Assembly: GCA_963849305.1 (NCBI GenBank)
Contig: CAWKGV010000012.1
Location: 124,001 to 188,000 of the forward strand
DNA from: CAWKGV01 sp963849305
Lineage (GTDB): Bacteria > Pseudomonadota > Alphaproteobacteria > Acetobacterales > Acetobacteraceae
DNA length: 64,000 nucleotides
Direction: 5' to 3'
The position numbers and the translations under genes were made by a program. Below are positions 8,935-16,875 of the stretch, one piece after another. The notes under the pieces are model-generated. The model was not told the origin of the DNA and ran no database searches. It was given only the letters and a program-made list of their open reading frames with translations. Positions within the stretch are counted from its first letter, which is position 1. Each line of letters opens with the position of its first letter.

Positions 8935-9100
8935 GGGGCAGTGCTTGGCGTGGGCACCGGTGGTCAGCACGACCTGAGGTTGCCAAAACGCAGGCGTTCT
9001 GCGGCTCCGTTTTGGGCCGGTGGCGGAGGCTTGGCGGGGTCGGCGTTGGAGGTTGAACGGGCGCGGTGCGCGCGAGAGGCGGGCATCCGCCCCGCGTCTG

Positions 9101-9785
9101 TCAGACGGTGAGCCGCGGCATGCGGGTGAGCGCCAGGGCGAAGATCGCCTGATCCGGCGTCGCCCGCGGCAGATGCAGCCGGACTTGCCGCTTCAGCACC
9201 TCTACTCGCGCCGCGATCTTGATCAGTCGCAGACGCAACGTGTCGAACTGCGCGACCCGCCACGAGGAGCGCCGCGGCATCAGCGAGCGCAGGCTCCACA
9301 TCAGCCGGTAAGCGCCGACATGCAGGAACAGCCGCATCTGGTTGGCACTGGCGCGGCAACACGAGGTGCGGTCTGCCGCCAGATGCGTCTTCCACGCCTT
9401 GATGTGGTTCTCGGCCTGACCGCGCGCGCAATAGACATTCTGATAGATGGTGCGGGCCGAGCCGCCCGGCAGGCTGGTGACGATGAAGCGCGTATCCACG
9501 CCCTGAGGCCCGGCCTCGACGCGGGCGATGATGCGCTCGACGCGGTCCCAACTCGCGGCGCCGTCATAGAATTCCTTGAACCGGCGCAGCTTTTCCCCGC
9601 CTGCGGTGGGCCGGCGCGCCGCCGTGCTCTGCTCCAGCGCCGTGACGTGCTTGCGCAGAGTGGTGGTGGGCGCAACGCCGAGCGTGTAGTCCAGCCGCTC
9701 CGCGCGGCAGAAGCGCAATACCTCGGGCGTGCAATAGTGGCTGTCGGCGCGCAGCATGATCTCGACGCGCGGCCAGTTGCCGCGC
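9101..9785 (-). pseudogene. IS1380 transposase, 3' part (catalytic C-terminal half)
   Basis: This is the downstream part of the IS1380 transposase. It resumes at the IS21 junction with RGNWPRVEIMLRADSHYCTPEVL and continues with FKEFYDGAASWDRVERIIARVE and the region YCARGQAENHIKAWK, which carries the last catalytic acidic residue. It ends MPRLTV. The preceding part lies at 12470-13138. Without the IS21 insertion the two would join at LIAALRGNWPRVE. The apparent start codon at 9820 belongs to IS21 sequence and is not a native start. Confidence 0.85.
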
Positions 9786-9944
9786 TGTACCGCGACAATC
9801 TGGATGCGAGGGAGCGTCAATCAGGATGACGTCTGCGACAACGCTTGAAGCTAGATTGTCGCGGCAGATTGTCGCTGGCAAGGGTTTTGTTTTGTCGTCA
9901 GGGGTTTTTTGATTGTCGCGCGTTGATGGTCGCTGGCGCGACAA

Positions 9945-10760
9945 TCAGGCTGGCGCGGGTTCCTTTGCCTTGTCGGCCGCCTTCGGGGCGGCACTCTGGC
10001 CTTGCTTGCGCTGGAGTGCGCCGCGGCGCCGGTAACTCTCGACGTTCATCTCAAAGATGATGGAGTGGTGGACCAGGCGGTCGATGGCGGCAATCAGCAT
10101 GGCCTGGTCTGGAAAAACCTTGTGCCAGTCGGCAAACGGCTGATTCGCGGTAATCAGCAGCGACCGCCGCTCGTAGCGTGCGCCGATCAGTTCGAACAAT
10201 ACCGAGGTTTCAGCATGGTCCTTGTGGACGTAGGAAAAATCGTCGAGAACCAGCAGGTGGTACCTGTCCAGCTTCGCGATGGCGGCTTCGAGCTGCAAGG
10301 CCTGGCGAGCGGCCTGCAGCCGTTGCACCAGATCCGAGGTTCGGCTGAACAGGACGCGGTAACCGTTCTCGACCAGCGCGCGGCCGATCGCAGAGGCGCA
10401 GTGGCTTTTGCCGCCTCCAGGCGGGCCAAAAACAAGCAAATTGGTTGCCTTGTCGAGCCAGGTGTCGCCGGCGGCAAGCGCACTGACCCGGGCTTTGCTC
10501 AGCATCGGGACGACCGAGAAGTCGAAATTGTCGAACGTCTTGCCCGGGAGCAGACGGGCCTCGAGCAGGTTGCGCTGGATGCGCCGCTGACCGCGTTCCG
10601 CGATCTCCAGTTCCGCCAGGGTCGAGAGAAACCGGATGGCGGGCCAGCCCTCCTTGTCCGACCGCTCACTGAATTGCGGCCACAGCCGGGCGATCGCCGG
10701 CAGACGCAGCTCGTGCAGCAGCAGCGGCAGGCGGGTGGTGTCGACCTCGATCCTGCTCAT
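9945..10760 (-). CDS. istB: IS21 helper ATPase IstB
   Basis: An AAA+ ATPase related to DnaA/DnaC that assembles on target DNA and licenses IstA for transposition. Walker A is GPPGGGKSH (residues 112-120 from this start) and Walker B is LLVLDDFSY (about 169-177). The N-terminal helical domain (LHELRLPAIARLW) is typical. I chose the ATG at 10760 because it overlaps the istA stop as ATGA, the usual IS21 arrangement; an ATG four codons earlier (10772) is also possible. The C-terminal 25 residues are Lys/Ala-rich, as in many relatives. The protein is 271 residues, slightly longer than the typical 240-265. Confidence 0.95.
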   Translation of the reverse strand: MSRIEVDTTRLPLLLHELRLPAIARLWPQFSERSDKEGWPAIRFLSTLAELEIAERGQRRIQRNLLEARLLPGKTFDNFDFSVVPMLSKARVSALAAGDTWLDKATNLLVFGPPGGGKSHCASAIGRALVENGYRVLFSRTSDLVQRLQAARQALQLEAAIAKLDRYHLLVLDDFSYVHKDHAETSVLFELIGARYERRSLLITANQPFADWHKVFPDQAMLIAAIDRLVHHSIIFEMNVESYRRRGALQRKQGQSAAPKAADKAKEPAPA

Positions 10761-12283
10761 GGGCGCACCCATTCGTGGGGCGCTTCGAGCAGGGCATCGT
10801 AGGCCATCGCCGCGGGAATAGTGACTATGATCTCCGGCACCGCGGTATTTTGCGGCGCGAACCGGCGCTGCAGGGCAGCGAGATCAGGCCGGTCTCCCGC
10901 ATCGAGAATGGCCCGCAGTTCACTCGCCAGCTCGGCCTCGCAGGCCCGATCGTGGGCAAGGGCCAGCAGACCAACCATGGTGCGGCAGGCGAGGCGAGCC
11001 GGTCCGGCGGCAAGCAGCGCCTCCCAGGCGTCACGGAACGCCTCGCGCGGGAATAGCTGGTCGCGATAGGTGAGGTTGAGCAGTGCCATCGGCTTGCAGC
11101 GCAGCGAGTGAATGACGTGGCGGTAGTCGATCATGTGCCCATCGCGGTTGCGCAGCGCGCCGCAGGGCTGTCGGCCGCGTCGCAGGGTCGCCACCAGGCT
11201 GCCGCCGAGCAGGCATTCCAGCCGCTCGTCGTAGAGACGCACCCGCAGACGATGCCCGATCAGGCGGGATGGAACGGTGTAGAAGACATGCCGCAAAAAG
11301 AACCCGCTGCTGCGTGTGACGGTGACCAGCTCTTCCTCGAAATCGTCGGTTCGCCGCGGCGGCAGCGGCTGCAGCTTGGCCCGCTCGATCTCCAGCAGCT
11401 TGCGCCGGCCGGCATTGGCGCGACCAACCACCTCGTCGAGGAACCGGCGGTAGTCATCGAGCTGCACGAAGTCGCTGCTGCCGCGCAGCAGGAGCGCTTG
11501 CTGAAGCGCACGTTTGAGGTGGCCGTGCGGTCCTTCGACCGAGCCATTCTCGTGCGCCACGCCACGATTGTTGCGCGTCGGCGTCATGCCGTAATGCGCG
11601 CACAGCGCCTCATAGCGGCGGGTCTGATCCTGCGTGGCGTCGTGGTCGAGGTTGCGGAACGCCGCCGAGAGGCTGTCGCTGCGATGCTCCAGCGGTGCGC
11701 CGCCCAGGCTCCAGAGCGCATTCTGCAGCCCTTCGGCCAAGGCGACGAAGCTCTCGCCGCCCAGCACGACATGCGCAAACTCCCAGTTCGAGAATGCCAG
11801 GCAGAAGTGATACAGCCGATGCTCGAGCGGGACGCCGGCGATGCTGACGCCGAGCTCGCCGGCGTCGGTGAAATCCGATAACGCCTGCTGACCGGGCGGA
11901 TGCTCCTGGCGGAAGATCACCTCCCGTTCCGGGCCATGCAGCGCCCGCCAGAGTCTGATCCGGCGCTCCAGCGTGCGGCGCAGATTGTCGTGGAACTGGC
12001 CGGGATGCCGGCGCTGCATCTCGCCGAGGATGGTGATCGGCCGAAGCCCCGCGCTGGCCTGCAGCAACGGCACCACCTCGCTCTCGAAATAGGGTTCCAG
12101 CGGGTCGGGCCGCCGCCGGCCGCGTGGCTGGCGCTGGCAGAAGGGCAATCGGGGATCGGCATCGAGGCGCGCGCCGGTGCTGGTGCTGAAGCCGGCTTTG
12201 GCCGAGGCGGTCTGCCGGGTGTGGCTTTGTCGGAGCTTCATGTACAACTTCGCTTGCTGATCGGTGATGTGTCGACCGGGCAC
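10757..12283 (-). CDS. istA: IS21 transposase IstA
   Basis: A 508-residue transposase. The N-terminus has the helix-turn-helix stretch typical of the family (DQQAKLYMKLRQSHTRQTASAKAGFS, residues 8-33, abbreviated here to its key positions Lys 12, Thr 22 and Ala 27). The DDE core is present: LSDFTDAGELG supplies the first Asp, EHRSDSLSAAF the second, and HENGSVEGPHGHLK the Glu. The C-terminal beta-rich region (HVFYTVPSRLIGHRLRVRLY) follows. It is coupled to istB by an ATGA overlap. It would catalyse excision and insertion of the element together with IstB. Confidence 0.95.
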   Translation of the reverse strand: MPGRHITDQQAKLYMKLRQSHTRQTASAKAGFSTSTGARLDADPRLPFCQRQPRGRRRPDPLEPYFESEVVPLLQASAGLRPITILGEMQRRHPGQFHDNLRRTLERRIRLWRALHGPEREVIFRQEHPPGQQALSDFTDAGELGVSIAGVPLEHRLYHFCLAFSNWEFAHVVLGGESFVALAEGLQNALWSLGGAPLEHRSDSLSAAFRNLDHDATQDQTRRYEALCAHYGMTPTRNNRGVAHENGSVEGPHGHLKRALQQALLLRGSSDFVQLDDYRRFLDEVVGRANAGRRKLLEIERAKLQPLPPRRTDDFEEELVTVTRSSGFFLRHVFYTVPSRLIGHRLRVRLYDERLECLLGGSLVATLRRGRQPCGALRNRDGHMIDYRHVIHSLRCKPMALLNLTYRDQLFPREAFRDAWEALLAAGPARLACRTMVGLLALAHDRACEAELASELRAILDAGDRPDLAALQRRFAPQNTAVPEIIVTIPAAMAYDALLEAPHEWVRP

Positions 12284-12469
12284 GAGGATCTCTTCTTGGC
12301 AGTTGAGAGCCTCGCCATCCCGGCACGCTTCACGAAGTCGCAGGCGCCCCCGCGAGGGGACGGCTTCGACGCCGGGGGCAGCCTACGGGCGGGCTAACCC
12401 CGCCCTCCGGCCGCCCCCGGCGTCACTCACCCTGATTGACGCGCAAACCACCCTGATTGTCGCCGCGCA

Positions 12470-13138
12470 CCGCGCAGCGCCGCGATCAGGCGGCGCAACC
12501 ACTTCACGATCTGGCGCCCGTCCGGCCGGCACGCGGGGCGCAGCACGGCGGCGATCATGCGGCCCTCGCCGTCGAACACGACGATCGGCTGGAACCGGTA
12601 CTAGTCGCGGTAGGCGTTGAACAGGCGAAGCTGCTGGCCCCCATGCACGGCATCGAAGGTGTCGTCGATATCGAGCACGATGCGCCGTGGCACCTGGCGA
12701 AAGCTGTGACAGTAGTGATCCACCATGGCGCTTCCCATGCGCAGCAGCGCACGCGCGTCGGGCAGGTTCTCGGTGCGCGAAATGATGGGCTGCGAGCACA
12801 GATCGGCACCCTCCGGCAGACGCTCCATCGCCAGCTCGAACAGCGGATCGCGCCGCAGGGCGTCGGCATCGTTGCCGTCCTCATAGCCGGCGGCGATCAT
12901 CAGCATGCAGGAAGCGGATGATCTCGTCGAGGCCGTGCGTGACCCGCCCCGCCGCGCGCGGGTCGCGCATGCAGGCGGCGAGGCACTGTGCAATACAGAG
13001 CCGCTGCTCGACCTCGCGCAAAGCAAGCAAGCCGCCATCGGAAGACAGGTGCGCGCCGTCGAAGCGGGCGACGATCGGCTTGCCGCAAACCGGTGACAGG
13101 CCCGGCAGCGTGGGGGTAAGCTCAACCGTGGCGGGCAT
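12470..13138 (-). pseudogene. IS1380 transposase, 5' part, frameshifted and with a premature stop
   Basis: This is the N-terminal half of the IS1380 transposase. From the ATG at 13138 it reads MPATVELTP, then FDGAHLSSDGGLLALREVE and THGLDEIIRF. Near 12900 a one-base insertion (CTTCCTGCATGC where CTTCCGCATG is expected) shifts the frame. The family sequence resumes in the next frame as MLMIAAGYEDGNDADAL and runs to VLDIDDTFDAVHGGQQ, which carries catalytic acidic residues. A TAG at about 12601 then interrupts it. Native sequence continues (FQPIVVFDGEGRMIAAVLRP) to the IS21 junction. The three lesions make it inactive. Confidence 0.85.
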
Positions 13139-13239
13139 GGGGCTTCGTGATCCGATGGGATTGGCTTCGACACCCAAATCCTACATCAAATCAGTGGGTT
13201 GTTCCATGTCCGCCAGCCGTCGTGCATAATCCGGGCTAG

Positions 13240-13443
13240 CAATGCATTGATTGGGGGGTATTTAGCAGCGGACCTGGGGTTGAATGAAGGCGCGATCATA
13301 TACATCACGAAAGGCTTCTTGACGATTTCACCTGGTTAGATATAGAAAAAGCATACGAACTGGGGCTAGCCGTGAACCTGTTACCATCTACGAGCCCAGA
13401 AAATCCGAGCTCGGGAACGGTGCGCAGTAATCTGACTACCTAA
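13240..13443 (+). pseudogene. ClpP-like (COG3904) gene, 3' part after the IS1380 insertion
   Basis: When the IS1380 element and one CTAG are removed, codon AGC is rebuilt from AG at 8917-8918 and C at 13240. The frame then continues SNALIGGYLAADLGLNEGAIIYITK, matching the C-terminal domain of COG3904 proteins. Around 13312 a one-base indel moves the frame. The family sequence resumes as DDFTWLDIEKAYELGLAVNLLP from 13321 and ends at a TAA at 13441-13443. The in-frame alternative stops at 13337-13339. The gene therefore has both an insertion and a small frameshift. The rejoined product would be about 440 residues. Confidence 0.8.
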
Positions 13444-13513
13444 CTTACGAAGCCGGGCGGCTGCATTCGACAAGTACTAATGGAAAAATATCGCAAACGA
13501 CAATAGACTTGCT

Positions 13514-13788
13514 ATGTTGTACCTGGGCGAAGCTTATTCCTCTACAGTTGATTATGGGCATTGGGAGACACTCCGAAAGAAAAGGTTTTAGACAATAAGG
13601 AAAATTACGTAAATAGATGGCCGCAGCGGAGCACGGCGCCTGTACCTGGAACACGCAATATCGCCTGCGATAATAATAGTGGAATTTGTTATATTTCAGA
13701 GATCGCCGATTACGATGTTCAGAATGACTTAGTTCAAGACCAGAACCGCCCCGTTAGAGTTTATGGTAGACTAAAATACTCTTTTTAA
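13514..13788 (+). pseudogene. Small AT-rich open frame, probably a broken gene (unknown)
   Basis: After the ClpP-like gene ends, the low-GC segment continues. An ATG at 13514 opens 25 codons (MLYLGEAYSSTVDYGHWET) and then stops at 13591. A second frame (from a TTG at 13561 to 13788, 75 codons) contains two cysteines spaced CDNNSGICYIS and ends RVYGRLKYSF. The two may be one small gene broken by a frameshift. I recognise no family. There is no convincing start or ribosome-binding site for the 75-codon frame, so coding is doubtful. Confidence 0.3.
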
Positions 13789-13904
13789 AATCCGCCTTAG
13801 TAGCGGGTATGTTGAGATCATTGGCGAGACTAGCGACACCGTTACTAGGACGCCCGTTTACTACCAACAATAGGCGTCAGAGAGAATCATCATGGCGTCG
13901 TGCC

Positions 13905-14045
13905 CGACCCGTCATGTGGCTCTCCGGGAAGGGATGGATCTGCTCGCAACACCATCCTACCCCTCGCCCGAGGCGGCATGGCCACACCGGCGACGCTCCG
14001 CCAAGACTCTTGACGGTCGGACGCGCCGCCGGTGGCCACTGTCGA
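13905..14045 (-). repeat. IS481-like left-end remnant, inverted copy of 4467-4590
   Basis: On the minus strand this reads GACAGTGGCCACCGGCGG, then a GGTGTGGCCATGCCGCC block, then GGATGGTGTTGCGAGCA, and ends CCGGAGAGCCACATGAC. The same blocks in the same order occur on the plus strand at 4467-4591, with scattered substitutions and a small length difference. Similarity stops at the ATGAC where the IS481-like transposase starts in the other copy, so only the end of the element survives here. The remnant sits between the AT-rich cassette and the decayed prmA. Confidence 0.65.
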
Positions 14046-14140
14046 GGTGATTACCCGCTCAGCACATGCAGGCAAACCGTAGCGTTCGCGCAAACGCTTC
14101 ACGCGCATGCGTCACGACTGCACAGTTTTCGGGATGTCGC

Positions 14141-15046
14141 TCACCCGCGCGGCGAGGCTTGTCTCGGGTCGTGCGACCGCCGCACCACCAACGTCGTCCA
14201 CGCCCCCTCGCTCACCCCCACCCGCAGCACCAACCCCCGACGCCAGTGGCCACCACAACCGCCCGCGCCTGGCCGGCCAGCAGGCCCGAGAGGATCGCCA
14301 CGCCGCCGGGGGCCAACTGCGCGGCCAAGTCCTTCGCCATCAGACACAATGGCCGGGCCAGGATGTTGGCCGAGCACCAAATCATACGGCCCGCCCCGCC
14401 GCACCGCCGGCTGCGCCAGCCGTCGCGCGCCGCACCCGCACCAGCCTCCCGACCCCGTTCGCCGCCGCGTTCGGGCCGCGAGGCGCACCGCCACGGCTCG
14501 ATATCCATCGCCAGCACCGGCCGGCGGAGCAGCCGGGCCGCGGCGATCGCCAGAATCCCCGAGCCGGTCCCCAGGTCGAGAATCCGGCGCGGCCGCCGAT
14601 GCGCCACCCGCTCCAGCGCCCGCAGGCACCCCGCGTCGAGCCGTGCTCGCCGGAGCCGAAGGCAAGGCCCGCGTCCAGCCGCAGCGTGATCCGGCCGGGG
14701 GGCGGCGGACCCGCGACGTGCGTCCCGCGCACCGCGAAGCGGCGGCCGATGCGCTGCTCCGGGAAGGCGGCCTGGGTGCGGGCGAGCCAGCCCTCGGCCG
14801 GCGTGGCGGTGCGCGCGAGCGGCGCGGGCCAGCCGCTCAGCGCCGCCGCCAAGGCCAGGGCCGCCGCGAGGTCCGCCTCCTGCCGGCCGGCTTCCTTCAC
14901 CCCTTCCACCGCCAGCCGCCCGTCGCCTCGTCGCGGAAGAAGCCGACGCTGGCGCACACGCTGCCGAGCGCCGCCTCGTAGGCCTCCAGCGCCGCCTCGG
15001 GCACCTCGACCGAGACCGTCTCCAGGGCGGGCGGGGCGTTCCTCAT
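14141..15046 (-). pseudogene. prmA: Ribosomal protein L11 methyltransferase, decayed
   Basis: The gene would start at the ATG at 15046 (MRNAPPALETVSVEVPEAAL). Recognisable PrmA blocks follow in several frames: FAFGSGEHGSTRG-type substrate motif (LAFGSGEHGSTRG), the SAM-binding motif RRILDLGTGSGILAIAAARL, LAMDIEP, NAAANGVGRL, NILARPLCLMAKDLA, LAPGGVAILSGLLA, and a C-terminal EGAWTTLVVRR. At least four frame changes are needed to join them, the first near 14935 where one G is missing in a GGCGGTGG run. PrmA trimethylates ribosomal protein L11 and is dispensable in E. coli, so loss is tolerable. IS debris lies directly downstream. Either this is a true pseudogene or the stretch is badly sequenced; GC is extremely high here. 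Confidence 0.85.
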
Positions 15047-15186
15047 CGCGCCATTCTAGGGCATGTCGTCAATTCGGCCGGCGAAAAGACCGCTCGCAAC
15101 GGCGCAAGGAGCGTCAGGCAAGGGCGCGCGGCCATGACGACGGTCAAAGGTCGGCGCCCCTCCAGGGCCGGTGGGAGGTGGCGCGA

Positions 15187-15223
15187 CCCCTCCCCCGGCC
15201 CCCTCCCGCAAGGGGAGGGGGAG
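15187..15223. repeat. GC-rich palindromic intergenic repeat
   Basis: A run of CCCCTCCC-type sequence is followed by GCA and its complement (AGGGGAGGGGGAG), forming a strong hairpin. It resembles the dispersed CTCCCGCAAG-containing repeats found between genes in many alphaproteobacteria. A related element occurs at 30233-30271. It lies between prmA and the next gene and contains no coding sequence. Confidence 0.55.
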
Positions 15224-15304
15224 AATCGTGCCACACGATCCAGAACCGGGTGATAGACATGATAACCATTGACAAGCAGCAATCCTAACTCCACCTGGCC
15301 CGCC

Positions 15305-16156
15305 ATGCCAGACACCGCCGCGCCAAACCAGACCGACTTCGCCAGCCAGCTCCCTGCCGACGCCTATTACCAGCTCATCCGCACGCTGCAGCAGGCACTG
15401 CCCCCACCGCTTAGCGACAGCCCGGACGATCTGGCCCGGCGCGACCACGCCGCCATCGCCCGCGTTGCCGCGCTCCATCCGGCCAATGCGGCCGAGGCCG
15501 ATCTCGCCGCGCTCTTCGTTGCCGCCTCCGAGCAGTGCAAGGATTGCTTGCGCTTGGTTCAGCAGCCGGAGATCACCGCAAGCTGGGCGATGAAATGTCG
15601 CGCTCAGGCCAACAGCATGATGCGCCAGGCGCAGAGCGCGCTGCGGCTCCTTCTGCGCATGCAGGCAGCGCGACAGAAGACCGAGGCGAACAGTGCCGCC
15701 AACGAGCGCGCTGCCTGGACCGAGCATTGCGCCATCGCCCTGATGGCGCAGGCGCTGTCACCGCGGCCGGAGCCGGCGGCGATGACCGGGCCGCCGACGC
15801 CCGAGCCGCTGGCGGAACCCGAGAAGGTGGCGCAACCCGAGCCCGACCCGGTCGCCGCCGAGGCAGGCGCCTCCGCCGATCCGCGAAAGGCCGCGCTGCG
15901 GCGCCGCTTCCCTTGGTTGCCCGACACCATCGTCGGCGGTCCGCCCGACGACGCGCCGGTGCCGGCGCGCATGGCTTCCCCTCCGCCCGATGGCACGAGG
16001 CTGGACCACCCCCGAGCTGTCTCGCGTACAGCGAAACGAGACAGCGATGAGACGAGGGCCTATCGTCAATTTCAACAGACCCCCGATCCGGAAGTGTTCG
16101 GGCTTGACGACAACCCCGGCGGCGCTTCCCTTGGCGCGGCCCGGCCCGCCGGCTAG
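15305..16156 (+). CDS. Conserved hypothetical protein
   Basis: A 283-residue protein starting MPDTAAPNQTDFASQL; an upstream TTG at 15269 is less likely. The N-terminal half is helical, with an alanine-rich repeat-like stretch (HAAIARVAALHPANAAEADLAALF) and the block EQCKDCLRLVQQPE, where CKDC is a possible redox or metal site. Then comes NSMMRQAQSALRLLLRMQAARQK, a long amphipathic helix. The C-terminal half is proline- and acid-rich and probably disordered. There is no signal peptide or membrane span. I recall similar proteins only as uncharacterised proteins in Acetobacteraceae. The function is unknown. Confidence 0.75.
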   Translation: MPDTAAPNQTDFASQLPADAYYQLIRTLQQALPPPLSDSPDDLARRDHAAIARVAALHPANAAEADLAALFVAASEQCKDCLRLVQQPEITASWAMKCRAQANSMMRQAQSALRLLLRMQAARQKTEANSAANERAAWTEHCAIALMAQALSPRPEPAAMTGPPTPEPLAEPEKVAQPEPDPVAAEAGASADPRKAALRRRFPWLPDTIVGGPPDDAPVPARMASPPPDGTRLDHPRAVSRTAKRDSDETRAYRQFQQTPDPEVFGLDDNPGGASLGAARPAG

Positions 16157-16191
16157 GCTGCCAGCTTGCGACCGGAAGCGAAACGGCGGGC

Positions 16192-16857
16192 ATGATCGAC
16201 AAGTTCGTGCAATCGACGGCGGAGGCGATGAGCGGTGTGCGCGACGGCGCGACCGTGCTGCTCGGCGGTTTCGGGGATGTGGGCACGCCGCTCAAGCTGC
16301 TGGAAGGGCTGATCGAGCAGGGCGCGCGCGACCTGACGTTGGTTTGCAACGCCGGCGGGCGCGACGGCAGCGCGATCGCTCGGCTGGTCACGCTCGGGCG
16401 GGTGCGCAAGCTCGTATGCAGCTTCGTTCGCCCGGCCAGCGAGGCCGGCCGGGCCTTCATGCAAGGCAAGCTGGAGGTGGAGATCGTCCCGCAGGGCACG
16501 CTCGCCGAGCGATTGCGCGCCGCCGGGGCCGGGGTCACCGGCTTCTACACGCCGACCGCCGCCGACACCCTGCTGGCCGAGGGCCGCGAAGTGCGCGAGA
16601 TCGGCGGCAAGCTGTGTCTACTCGAATACCCGCTGCCCGGCGACGTGGCGCTGATCGACGCCTGGGAAGCCGATCGCTGGGGCAACCTGACGTACAAGGA
16701 CACGCAACGGAACTTCAACCCGGTGATTGCGATGGCGGCCGATCTTACCGTGGCGCAGGCCAGGCACCGGGTCGGGCTGGGCGCGATCCAGCCGGAGAAC
16801 GTCCACACTCCAGGCATCTTCGTCGATCGCGTGCTGCACGTCCCAGACGCGGACTGA
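16192..16857 (+). CDS. 3-oxoacid CoA-transferase, subunit A (PcaI/AtoD type)
   Basis: A 221-residue alpha subunit of a family I CoA-transferase. The N-terminus has the CoA-binding glycine motif GATVLLGGFGDVGTPL (residues 18-33). DLTLVCNAGG and FYTPTAADTLLAEG follow, as in PcaI, AtoD and ScoA. It works with subunit B, encoded 18 bases downstream, to move CoA from succinyl-CoA or acetyl-CoA to a 3-oxoacid such as 3-oxoadipate or acetoacetate. The exact substrate cannot be read from sequence. The neighbouring acyl-CoA and dehydratase genes fit a catabolic role. Confidence 0.9.
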   Translation: MIDKFVQSTAEAMSGVRDGATVLLGGFGDVGTPLKLLEGLIEQGARDLTLVCNAGGRDGSAIARLVTLGRVRKLVCSFVRPASEAGRAFMQGKLEVEIVPQGTLAERLRAAGAGVTGFYTPTAADTLLAEGREVREIGGKLCLLEYPLPGDVALIDAWEADRWGNLTYKDTQRNFNPVIAMAADLTVAQARHRVGLGAIQPENVHTPGIFVDRVLHVPDAD

Positions 16858-16875
16858 AACGAAAGAGAGTCGGAC

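Larger units (their letters stand above)
9786..12469 (-). mobile_element. Complete IS21-family element inserted in the IS1380 transposase
   Basis: The element begins TGTACCGCGACAATCTGG at 9786 and, read inverted, ends TGCGCGGCGACAATCAGG at 12469, giving the 5'-TG...CA-3' termini of this family. The 6-bp duplication CCGCGC is present at 9780-9785 and 12470-12475. Further copies of the motif GACAATCAGG or GTCAATCAGG lie inside both ends (near 9828, 9940, 12430 and 12450). These are the multiple transposase-binding repeats expected for IS21. It encodes istA and istB, both open. At 2684 bp it appears complete and functional. Confidence 0.93.
8919..13235 (-). mobile_element. IS1380-family element carrying a nested IS21 element
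   Basis: The ends are CCCGGATTATTCATGA at 8919-8934 and, inverted, CCCGGATTATGCACGA ending at 13235. The 4-bp repeat CTAG flanks it (8915-8918 and 13236-13239), the target duplication size of IS1380. Removing the nested IS21 and its duplication leaves 1627 bp, normal for this family. Its transposase is inactivated by the IS21 insertion, a frameshift near 12900 and an in-frame TAG near 12601. The element therefore cannot move on its own, although its ends look intact. Confidence 0.9.

Noticed and set aside
9101..9820. A free-standing 239-codon transposase gene
   Set aside because: Its apparent start belongs to the IS21 end; it is the 3' half of the interrupted IS1380 transposase.
15047..15080. 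TAGGGCATGTCGTCAATTC resembling an IS5-group terminal repeat just upstream of prmA
   Set aside because: Only one end is visible and there is no transposase beside it, so it could be chance.
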